From positions 14,403,011 through 14,467,010 of the forward strand of contig CM055111.1 of the NCBI GenBank assembly GCA_029204225.1: DNA of 64,000 nucleotides, written 5' to 3'. The translations under genes were made by a program, and so were the position numbers. This DNA is from Diphasiastrum complanatum. Its lineage: Eukaryota > Streptophyta > Lycopodiopsida > Lycopodiales > Lycopodiaceae. Position 1 is the first letter of the stretch. The number at the start of each line of letters is the position of its first letter. This document shows positions 13,268-23,015 of the stretch, piece after piece. The notes beneath the pieces were generated by a model that had not been told where the DNA came from, did no database searches, and saw only the letters and a list, made by a program, of their open reading frames with translations.

Positions 13268-13376
13268 CTCCTTGTGGTCCCTTGCAGTCCATCCCACCGC
13301 TAGGGACCGCAGTGGTCCAAGGGACCATGTAAGGAGCCTTCTTGCGGTCCATCCCACCGCAAGGGACCACAAGGAG
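13268..13376. repeat. Inverted repeat with internal GGTCC-rich direct repeats
   Basis: CTCCTTGTGGTCCCTTGC (13268-13285) has its perfect 18-bp reverse complement at 13359-13376. Between them the block GTCCATCCCACCGC occurs twice (about 13287 and 13347), with AGGGACC repeated nearby. The segment is clearly more GC-rich than its surroundings. It looks like a foldback element or a recombined minisatellite, and no frame is convincing. Confidence 0.75.
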
Positions 13377-13864
13377 GCTCCTTGCTGTCTGTTGCAGTTC
13401 TAGCATTTAAGACACACAACACAAGACAAAGAGATACACGAAAATAGAGCGACTATATCATCAGGTTGGTTTTAGAGCTAGATCGTCAGTGTCTCGCTTG
13501 TTGGCGGATTGACTCTCTGCTCTTTTGTTGTGTTCTGCTCGTTGGCAAACTTTCATGCATAGCTATGGTATTTTTACTTTCTTACTCTATTCGCTACGTC
13601 TCTCTCTGTTTCTTACAGATCTCTGTCAAATTCTCATCCCCCCCCCCCCCCTCCCTTTTTTTTTTGTTATGATCTGGAGAGGATCGTTTATACCTCCATT
13701 ATGTGGAGTTTTCAAGATAGTGAAACGTAGAATCTGCTAGCAGGTAATTCGACAATTGTCCACGTCTGGTTCTTGATAAGAGATGAATACTCTTTATCCA
13801 TAGCTACATTGAGTTCATTCTTGCATTGGTGTGCATCATCCTACACTCTCCAGCCACTAATACA
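13377..13864. other. Low-complexity spacer
   Basis: This stretch contains a long C run followed by a T run at about 13637-13665 and pyrimidine-rich sequence. No gene is recognised. It lies on the 3' side of the minus-strand Copia gag frame, where pol should be, but no pol similarity is seen. Confidence 0.5.
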
Positions 13865-14407
13865 CTATGAAGCTTTTCTATAGTGGGCAAAGTGTCTTGG
13901 ATTTGCAAAGCTTTGAACCAAATTTGTAAAGCTACTTCCTAGACCATTGAGGACAATTTGTACAAGCTCTCCATCTTGAATCTTCTCTCCAATGGAAGGC
14001 AACTCCCTATTTAGAGACTTGATTCTAAGCACATAATCTTGTGCACTCTCCTCACTTCTTCTCATGCTTTGCAAAATCTGATTTCTAAGCATAAGAGCTC
14101 TTGAAGTGTTACTAGATTCATAGATTGACTCTAAATATTCCCAAGCCTCTTTAGCACTAGTACAAACTAATACTTCTCTCAACAAATCATTGCTTACATT
14201 CATCTTCACATAGTGAAGTGCAAGCCTAGATCTCCTCTTGTATTTAGCTGACTTCTGTGCACCTAGAGGTTCATCTTCATCCTCAATCAAGAACTCATAA
14301 AGGTCTTGGAGCACCATGAGTGACTCCATCCTAACCTTCCAAATTGCATAATTAGTAGAATTTAATCTCTCACTAGCTTCTAGAAGGTAAGCTCCAACAG
14401 ATCCCAT
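13865..14407 (-). CDS. Copia retrotransposon gag (UBN2-type), 180 aa
   Basis: The reading frame matches the N-terminal gag of plant Ty1/Copia elements. It has an opening LNSTNYAIWKVRMESLM block (about residues 15-31), then AKEAWEYLESIYESS (about 84-98), SAQDYVLRIKSLNREL (about 121-136) and IVLNGLGSSF (about 151-160). Gag forms the particle shell and packages element RNA. The frame is open from ATG to stop but ends before any zinc knuckle, so it is truncated compared with a full gag-pol. An initiator-tRNA primer-binding site lies about 620 bp upstream at 15026-15036, as expected. No protease, integrase or RT follows, so this is the relic 5' end of an element in minus orientation. Confidence 0.9.
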   Translation of the reverse strand: MGSVGAYLLEASERLNSTNYAIWKVRMESLMVLQDLYEFLIEDEDEPLGAQKSAKYKRRSRLALHYVKMNVSNDLLREVLVCTSAKEAWEYLESIYESSNTSRALMLRNQILQSMRRSEESAQDYVLRIKSLNRELPSIGEKIQDGELVQIVLNGLGSSFTNLVQSFANPRHFAHYRKAS

Positions 14408-15025
14408 CTTACTAGTGAAATTCTACACACAAGAAATGGATTGGTTTGACTTCAAACTCACAAAGGTTTCAAACTTGCAATGTTTCACTCAAATTTGATT
14501 TCTATTCCAACAAATGGACTTATAATCATGATTCTATCACTCCCTCACAAAGTTGGAATGAAGATATGATGAAGTGAAATCTACTTTCAAACTAATCTTG
14601 ACAATTTTGTCTATTTTTGGACAAAAAATGGCTTAATCTCTTTCTACTTTCTTGGTGTACTTTCAAGATCTCTTTTTAACATTAATAGGACTTGAAATCA
14701 GCCTAGATTAATAAGTTTACATGAAACAAATTCAAATCTAATCAATGGCAAATGATCTTGGTAGATTATCCTAGGATCTCCACCAAAAATTACACCAACA
14801 ACTCACAAATTGAATCTACAGTAACCAATTGAATGTAGTGCAATTAATGCTAGTTCATAAGTACCCACACATGGGAACAGTATGGAATTTGATCCCTACC
14901 AAGTTTGAGATCACTTCTTACCACCAAAACTTAGCTCCAAGGTTGCCCTCACAAGACTAGTTTTTAGCACCAAAAATTGCTAAAAATGGATGTGAATGGA
15001 TCTATGATCAAAGCTCTTGTACTTT

Positions 15026-15036
15026 CTCTGATACCA
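15026..15036 (-). promoter_or_regulatory. Primer-binding site of the minus-strand Copia element
   Basis: On the minus strand the sequence reads TGGTATCAGAG, complementary to the 3' end of plant initiator tRNA-Met. It directly abuts a plausible LTR boundary (CA on the minus strand; the plus strand reads TGAGAAAG from 15037). It is correctly placed upstream of the gag frame at 14407. Confidence 0.85.
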
Positions 15037-15720
15037 TGAGAAAGTATAGTACTTTGGGGACCAAAAATGGATCTTAGAAGATCCACAAGAGAGATTATGT
15101 GCTTGCTTAACAATGCATCAAAAAACTAGACAACAAATCTTGATCTAGATTAGCAATTTGACACATAACAAGTATTGATAATCAATAAACAAGAACCAAA
15201 GACCCAAATCCGAGTCCACACGTGTGAAGAGCAGGCTATACAACAGAGATTGAAGTGCTTGAAGTAATGGTTTCATTTGGTTCACAATATCAATGTAGAT
15301 GTAGTGCTCAAACTCGAGATTGCCAATGTCTCCCAAAAATAATCTAACTCCTCACTATGGAGAGAGGGAATACATAGTAAAACTCACTTCCTTTGCTAAG
15401 TTAGGTGAAAATCCAGCATGTAATAAGGAAGTAGACTCAACTTTCTTACCCTAAAATGAAACCCTAGCCTAGATCCTAGAGTCATGCTTGGTAGGTGCAT
15501 GCATGGTTGGTAGAAATCTCATCATAAATCAAGGTCTAGATCGTAAAAAGTAAGAATCACTACCAAATGGACACACCCTGTGACTCCTCTTGACTCGAGC
15601 TAACCTACTTTAGGTGTAGATTTCCATGTGGCACTTTGGCCATAAAGTGTTAAACAAGAAATATAGACAAAATGTACAATATTCTACATGGCTAGATTTG
15701 CCAACATAGGCAATTTTTCA
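15037..15720 (-). mobile_element. 5' LTR of the minus-strand Copia element (outer end uncertain)
   Basis: The inner boundary is fixed by the adjacent primer-binding site. The segment contains a CACACGTGTGAA palindromic motif at about 15218. It shares ordered blocks with the LTR-like segment starting near 10787. No target duplication was found, so the right-hand limit is only approximate. Confidence 0.55.
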
Positions 15721-18700
15721 CACATATATTGGCTAAGCATGATCGTGCTGAAGCAATAGTATGATCTACTATATCAATACAATTATAATTTACTGCATAA
15801 CACTACATGGATTGATTTATTAGTCAATTCATGCCAATAGTGTTTTGAGTCTCACCTCACTTGACAACAACCAATAATTGGAAATGGCATTTTAAGTATC
15901 TTAAGCATAATTAAAACATTATTGGGCTATCGACACACAACATCATTTAATGACCAGTTTGCTAACCTATTTCGCTACATAACCACCAAAGTAGAATATT
16001 ATTGCATCAATTGATCTCTTTTTGGGGAACGATATCATTTATACTACATTTAAAATTCTTGCATTTAATTCAATTAGCTATGACACTTCTATTATTTTGA
16101 CATTGCCTTTGTCATCTTAGATTATTTTATAGCATAATATGAGATGAATGGTGGTGCCACTTCGAGTCGATTGAAGTGGTTTGAACAATATTAGAATTGT
16201 TCAACATGTTTTGTTAAATAAAGACATTATCCTTGTGCCGGGATAATATTTGGTTTTCTTGCATATTTGACATATGGCAAGCTAGCAGTCATACAATCAC
16301 TTTTTTCTTGACACGTTATCCCACTTAGGGTTTTTTATAAGGAAGTTTGATATGCAATGGTTTCAATCATGATGCTAGTCATACACGTGCTGGTTGTTAT
16401 CATGATTATGTCTTATTTTGATTGCAATGATGATAGTGAACTCAAAGGACCACATAAATCTTAAATACTATAAAATGGATTTTGTTATATATATGCTTGA
16501 GAAAAGATTGTGAATTCCAACAACCAAGTATGAAAATTCAACTATACGACATGATAAAAAAACCTTACATTAAAGAATTTAGGTGAATATTAACTGGCTA
16601 ATTTATTTAAACTTTTAAAAAGGACCAGTTGTGCACTAACTTTGCAATGTTAATACTTCTGAAATGCTTGCACACAATCTAGTGATGTGATGCCCATGCG
16701 TAAGATTGTTGCCTCATTGATGAAGATATTGAGTTATTTGCTTATAAAGGAATGATAACAAAAGACAAGCACTTACATATAGAAAGAATGTTTGTGAAAG
16801 GCACACATGTACATACACATGCATGCATGCTAGCTTCTTAAAATCTGGAATTGTCAATCCATACTTTGACACAGCAACTATACTTCTACTTCATACAACA
16901 ATCATATGTAATTATATGAGATCAATGACTAATCAATTTTTCATGTGAGTCTTCTTTAAAGTTATGAAATTTTATAAATGAAAGTTTCATTAGCATTCAA
17001 GGTTGAAGTTCGTATGGTAAAAAGCATGTACAATTAAATTTTGGTAAAAAATAATCATTGCCCATGGCATCATAGTATCCACGAGGTTTCCATTGTATCT
17101 AATGTTACAACCACAAAGATACGTATATCCATGTAGTCTACAAATTACAATAATGCTCACTTGGCCATATTGCACTATAATTCATTAGGCTGAAGTGATA
17201 CTATGAGTTTGATTCTACCTTCTATGAGTGCACTCTCACCCTCTTGTAAGCATGCACATGAGTGTGAATGTGCACTGGTAGCATCAACTGAGCTACGAAG
17301 TGAGAAGGAGCATCATAAATAATATGTGGTGATTGTTCAAGTAGAAAATTGTGAGCTAAGAATGAATGCTATTTGTAATTAGAACAATACATTGTGGTCT
17401 AGGACAGTAGATGTCGAGAAGTTTACTAATTTTAACCGTCTCACCAAAAAGAGGTTGTCCTTTAGCATAAAAGACGAGATCTTGATTGAATTACCTTGAG
17501 CCACATGGAATAGGAGCAGGCAAAGATAGAGTCACTTTTCAAGTCTAGATTAAAGGCCTACCAAACTATTACTTTAATTCTAGACTATCTCACCACCAAT
17601 TCAAAAGTTGTCCAAAAGTACCCTCACCTAGACCCAATATCTAAGAGACTTTCATCCTTCACAAAGAGATATCAAAGAAGTGAAACAAAGGGAGAGAAGT
17701 GAAAGACTCTGGTTTTTATTTGTAGAGGTTATGTTAAGTAAAAGTGGTAGTATCAACCTTGAAAATAATGATTCCAATACGATTATACACTATATGCTGT
17801 TGAGAATTAGGTTATATAAAGACGAGTTTATGGTATGTGATGATACTTACACGGGATTGCAGGATAAATGACATAATAAACATCTTTTTAAGAATACTAG
17901 ACTGTTATTACAATAACACACTGCCGTTAATTCGCTATTCTCGATGTGTAATCAATAGTATATAAGGAAGATTTTGAGTAAAGCAACTGGAGAAGGGTAG
18001 CTCACAGGAAAACGCTTTACCTTGCATACAAGTATGAAACCATAAGAGGTAACACAAACTCTGAATAATTTGTGTGATACGTTATGGTTTATGCATACAT
18101 GAGGATTTCTACGATAGACTTTAAATAGCCTTTATAAGCAGATACTAAGAAGTACTTACGTTCCACGTCTGTAAAAACTGATAATGAGTTATGTACGATA
18201 CTTCTAACAAGGACATGAATTATTTGACTTAAGGGCGATTTCTATTTGGGTAATTGCTATGAATTTTGTAAGAAGCTTGGCTTTGACGTGCTTGTATGGC
18301 ATGGAATTGCCCAAGCCATAAGGTGCTTGGACTCCCTCTACGACTTTCATGGGAGTGTCTGGGGCTAGTATGGCACGGATCTACCCTAGTACCTAGCACT
18401 AATGCTGAAGTCATGCCTCTTGTTATCAGTGTATTGCAAGATAGCTTTATACATGTAAAATGCTTATGTGAACTTAATACATTCTTTTTCGCTCTTATAC
18501 AGATAAGTATGGCATCTACTCTGATACAGTTTTGTTAAAGAGCAGAAGGTGCTGCTAATTATGGAATGCATGATAGGGAAGATTGGACATATTAATTGTA
18601 ATTGTAATCAAGCTGATAAGGTAATGAATCTTGTTTCGAACATGGATAACAACTGATGCTTAGCTATGACACATGTCTTTCTCACGTAACTAACTTGTGC

Positions 18701-19294
18701 TGTTGTGTTTTGTGGAATTGTGGCAAGTAACAGCTGAGTGTCCTAAAACTTGCTTCGCTTTATGGTACTCTGTACTGTAAGACTTTATATAGCTTTGTTC
18801 TTACCTGTTATGCTATAAATTGAAGGGTTCAAAGGGTTTGGTCTTTACTTGTCAAGAGGGATTATGTGAAATCTTGTTACTCTCTCTCATATGCCTAACT
18901 ACATGTTAAATACAAAATATGAGTGCACATAGTCTCTTTGTTTTGAAATTGGCCGTCTGTAATAGGGAAATGTAGACAGAAGCCACAAAAAAAAAAGAAG
19001 GCATCATGTGAAAGGAGTCATAGTCTGCTTGGTACCGTGAATCAAAATAAGCATTGATTATCAATGCTATTGCTTGTGAATGCAACCTAAGCATTGATTA
19101 TCAATGCTATTGCTTGTGAATGCAACCTGACATTGCAACTAAATTGAAATGTATGTGTGAGAATCTGAGAAAAATTGCTGCAACGTTAGATCATTTAAAA
19201 GGAATGCTAGCTGATAATTTCCTAACAAATATATAAATGTACCATACAATTAGTCCAACAATATAGGTGCTCTATTTCTTCTTAGATGGTCTGA
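15721..19294. other. AT-rich intergenic region, no gene seen
   Basis: About 3.5 kb with only short non-homologous frames. A perfect 40-bp tandem duplication at 19049-19128 is listed separately. Nothing else is recognisable. Confidence 0.5.
19049..19128. repeat. Perfect 2 x 40-bp tandem duplication
   Basis: The 40-bp unit starts AAGCATTGATTATCAATGC and occurs twice head-to-tail without a mismatch. Each unit begins with a hairpin of GCATTGA and TCAATGC around TTA. Identity of the two copies points to a recent replication slip. Confidence 0.95.
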
Positions 19295-19804
19295 CTATTT
19301 GTAAACTGAGCGAGACTCAGGCCCAAAAAGTTGATCCATATGTGAGAACGCATGATCTGCCACTGCTGCATTCCACACACTCTCGCCATTGACATTGATT
19401 TTCATATGCCCAAATGGGTAGGCAAATAATGAGAATGGGTTCTCAACGGCAAGCTGCTGGCTTTGTTGAGAGATAAGATGAGGATAAGCCTCCGAACTTG
19501 AAGAAATGCGGGTGTAAGGAGACAACCATGATTGAGCTCTGGGATGTCTCGTGTCCATTTCTTCTTTTTCTCCTCGATGGCAAGCCTTCATGGGAGGGCG
19601 TTTGAAGTCACACTCTCCTGCTCCAGGCAAGCATTCTTTCCCTTTTTTCAGCCTGTTTGCTATGTCAGGATGTTCCTTCTTCCATGACGAGGAATCAGAA
19701 ACCTCGCTATGAACTGTCAAGTGGGCTCCAAAATGGGGTGTATAAGGTTGAACATGAGCAACCTTACTGTCTACGACCTCGTTTTGCTTAATAAACTGAG
19801 CCAT
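19295..19804 (-). CDS. Hypothetical protein, 169 aa, single exon
   Basis: An uninterrupted frame starts at an ATG (codon at 19804-19802) in an ATGGCT context that is good for plant initiation. In-frame sequence extends nine codons upstream without another ATG. A TATA box (TATATAAAA on the minus strand, 19904-19896) lies about 92 bp upstream of this ATG. The protein is hydrophilic in the first two thirds, with Lys/Glu/Ser-rich stretches and a short HPDIANRLKKGKE basic block. It ends with an aromatic-rich tail (NPFSLFAYPFGHMKI, then a Trp and a DQLFGP segment). I see no signal peptide or membrane span and do not recognise a family. The frame is not transposon-like and base composition is richer than the flanks. 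It could be a lineage-specific gene or the last exon of a larger one. Confidence 0.5.
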   Translation of the reverse strand: MAQFIKQNEVVDSKVAHVQPYTPHFGAHLTVHSEVSDSSSWKKEHPDIANRLKKGKECLPGAGECDFKRPPMKACHRGEKEEMDTRHPRAQSWLSPYTRISSSSEAYPHLISQQSQQLAVENPFSLFAYPFGHMKINVNGESVWNAAVADHAFSHMDQLFGPESRSVYK

Positions 19805-19895
19805 CGAAGACACAAGATACTCGTTATTCAAAATAAATTACTCGTTTCCTCAAACCTAGTCTTAGTGTTCAGTAACTCAGCACTAGGTGACTATA

Positions 19896-19904
19896 TTTTA
19901 TATA
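19896..19904 (-). promoter_or_regulatory. TATA box upstream of the hypothetical gene
   Basis: TATATAAAA on the minus strand, about 92 bp upstream of the proposed ATG at 19804. This leaves room for a leader of about 60 nt. Confidence 0.45.
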
Positions 19905-19909
19905 GTAAA

Positions 19910-21400
19910 TTGCCTTGTCTTCGGATTGAAAACTAATCAAATTGCCTCGTGTTCGTCTCCTTTGTAAGAGCTTCTGTAGCACAAAAACAAAGTGTCATAC
20001 TTCCTCCATTGGAAATACATCGGACAGCACAAACTTGAATCCTGTTAGCACTCTTAAAGGCGTAACTGACAACAATTTCGAAATTCTTAGAACTTGATGG
20101 TAGTGACAAGGCCAAGGACTAAAATCAACAGAGGTTCCAACTTAAACTTGTTGTCAGATTCGATCATGACTAAAGTTATCTGGGAATTCAAAATAACATC
20201 ATTAGTAAAAGTTGCGAATGTTCTTTTGCTTTGTAACCTAAAATCTTCAACAGAAATACAGTGACATGAACTACAAGACTTATTCAACTGTAGTTCACCA
20301 CAACTTACATGTAAATTTACATATCTATGAAGCTGCATAAATTTCACTATTTTGATCGATCGGTTTTGTGTAAACGGAAATCATAAGAACGATTTTGCGG
20401 GAAGCTCTGCGGACAACAGTTTCTACGTCCAGCAACGAATAATCGTGACAACAGAACTTTTAAGAAAAATAGACTCAAGTAGATGTTGCTGATGAATTAG
20501 TTATTAAAGAATGAGAGAAAGCCGTTGCGGAATTACAGAAGCATCTATCATTTCCAGCGCAAGGAGCCAACAACAATTGTACTGTGACTGACCTGCAACA
20601 AGATAGGAGACAAACGCTAATTGATACTGTCCAAGTCTTCTGTTTTGAAGTGTGAGCTAGGATGTGATGCTGTAGCACTGGGGATCAGGATACAGGTAGC
20701 AGCTGATCATGAGCATGCAGCAGGCAATGAAGTGATCATGCGATCTTGTTATTGTAGTACTTGAATAGATAGTGGCGGAATGATGGTGCTATGCTGAGAA
20801 TCGAGATATGCAGTGGCAGTGGTGAAGTCGTCGAATTAAATAGAGCACCCAATCGAACTCCTGAGGACGAGTGAGGAAGAGCAGCAAAAGCAAAAGCAAA
20901 AGCAAATTAAGGATGTATTGCATGCATGCAAAAGCACAAAAGCACGTAGAGGCTACAATTCTTTGTTTTGTCGACGATTTTGCTACTACATTCTCGTTAG
21001 TTCCAAGTTTGCCAGCATCAGCATCTCTCAAAAAATTCCTTCCTATTTGCAATAACCATCCAATGTACCTTACACATGTGTCAAGTGTTTGTTCAAAACT
21101 CCTTTATTTTTATTAAAAACAGAGGAACACCCGCATATGGGGCCTTCCTCGATACGAAATGTCTTGTGCTCAAGTGTCCTTTGTATTTTGGGATCACCTC
21201 TATCTGTCATTCTCTTTCTACGGAATGCATGTATAACACAATCATTTGCAATAATAATATTTTCATAATATGAATCAATGTATTACAAAATTGGTGCTAT
21301 AATGTCGCACGAGTCTTTCTAGATCTAACATCAACTAAAATTTATAAACCTAATCTACTCATCGTCGTCGTGACGTCCAGTCTGCATGAACACAAGCAAA
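19910..21400. other. Intergenic, no gene seen
   Basis: Only short frames are present. A small AGCAAA hexamer run occurs at about 20881-20906, and on the minus strand it yields a spurious leucine-rich frame. The region is upstream of the hypothetical gene at 19804 and may hold part of its promoter. Confidence 0.5.
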
Positions 21401-21409
21401 CAAACTACA

Positions 21410-22340
21410 TTAATATTTAATGCTTGATCGCATTAAATTAAATAAAATTGACGTCATGATACAAACCACATTAGTATGAATACAAAAACTAGTACGTACA
21501 TTTGGAGGATGACCCTCGCTCTTTAGTTTGTCGACTAATGCGTCGTACAATTCCATGTAGGCATATTCGTATTTCTTCTTAGTTGGCAGACGTCCATAGT
21601 CCGCCAACTATCCATGCATTCAATTTAAGCTGAAATTAATTTAGGGCTACGTTGAAGCAGCTAGTCATAATGCATATTAAAAAATAAAAGCATATGAAAT
21701 CAAAGATAAACTATAATAGTAGTGTAAGTTCACTTACCATGCTTGCTGGCAATCCCGCCTTTCCGCTTGAGCCCAACCTAGAATTTCCTATCACATGCAG
21801 CCGCATCATCTTTCTGAATCTTGTATTTATCTGGTGTTCGTTCATCCGCTTTTACACGGTTCCAATCATTTCTTGAACACCAGGAAGGCTTGGATTGCCC
21901 GTCCCTATAAGCTCATCGAGCCATATCACGACGATGCCTAATCCATAAGCTCATATGCTTATGAATTTCCTTCTCCTCGAATTCCTCTTCTTGTTGGAAT
22001 TCGTCACGAAGGGTACCAATAACCTATCGTTTATCGGCGGCAGGTTGTTCGGACCATTTACTAAATAATATGTTGCCAAAATGGCGTTGGCATAAAGAAT
22101 AGAGTCGGTCCAAAACCATCCTCCCTTTTCTATTGGCAATTATATCGCCTTGAGGATCCACATCATAATAAGAATTTGTGGATGACTCTTTGGTGGGGGC
22201 GGGAGCCGCGGCCGCTTGTGAGGGACCACCCTCATCTTGGCTAAGCATATTTGCAGTTGTGTTTTCTGCTCAGGAGTTAATGATTCATATAAATTTTTTA
22301 CAAAGTCTCCCGAGCTTTCACCGTTGCCTGACCCCGACAT
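21410..22340 (-). pseudogene. Divergent second frame of the CACTA element (putative, broken)
   Basis: A minus-strand reading frame starts at an ATG at 22340 (MSGSGNGESSGDFVKNLYES). It continues after a frameshift near 22250 as a Pro/Ala-rich segment (PSQAAAAPAPTKESS), then VLDRLYSLCQRHFGNILFSKW. A stop follows, then further fragments with acidic EFQQEEEFEEKEIHKH and, near 21607-21500, a KKKYEYAYMELYDALVDKL block. It lies head-to-head with the TNP2 transposase. Plant CACTA elements usually encode a second, accessory DNA-binding protein. I could not match a named domain, so this role rests on position and composition. Confidence 0.4.
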
Positions 22341-23015
22341 GATTACTACATTCATAAACATACAATACATTACAATAAACCCTAATATATTGAAATGAAG
22401 TAGAAAAGAAAATCGATTACAGAACTTTAATGCATATTGGAGTGGAACTTTCATACATGTGTTAACAAAAGAAGAGAGATATGTGTGTAGAGCTCGAGCC
22501 TGCACCAAGATGCAAAAGAATCATATAAGCAACAATGTATAAGAATAGTACTAACTAAGAATTAAAACATTAAAATCATACAATAATTTTATGTTATTTG
22601 TGTTTTGTACTTGTGCATATATCACAACGAGATGAATTACATTCAGATCAGTCTAGCGATTAAGACAATATTCAAGTTAACAGGGTAAGTAATAAACATG
22701 CATGTTTTCTTGTTCATAAAAACTTTGTTATTATAAGTTAAAATATTGTGCTAAAGTGACATGTACTTGATTTTTGTTTCTCGTAGAGAAATTATTTTCA
22801 AAATAAAATATGGTGCACATGCGTCAAGTGTGATGGGCAAAAGATGCGTGAAAGACGCATTGTTGAAAATCATTTGTGGAAGTTTGGACGAAAAGAAGAA
22901 GGTCAACCATCAAATTTGGAAGATGTTGAGGTTTGTTAATTTTATATGATTGTTTTTTATCATAATCTTCGTCAATCTATATATGTCACTTATGGAATTT
23001 GTTTTATGTGTGTAG

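Noticed and set aside
20789-21052. Leucine-rich minus-strand frame resembling a membrane segment
   Set aside because: The leucine run is the antisense reading of an AGCAAA hexamer run, so it is compositional.
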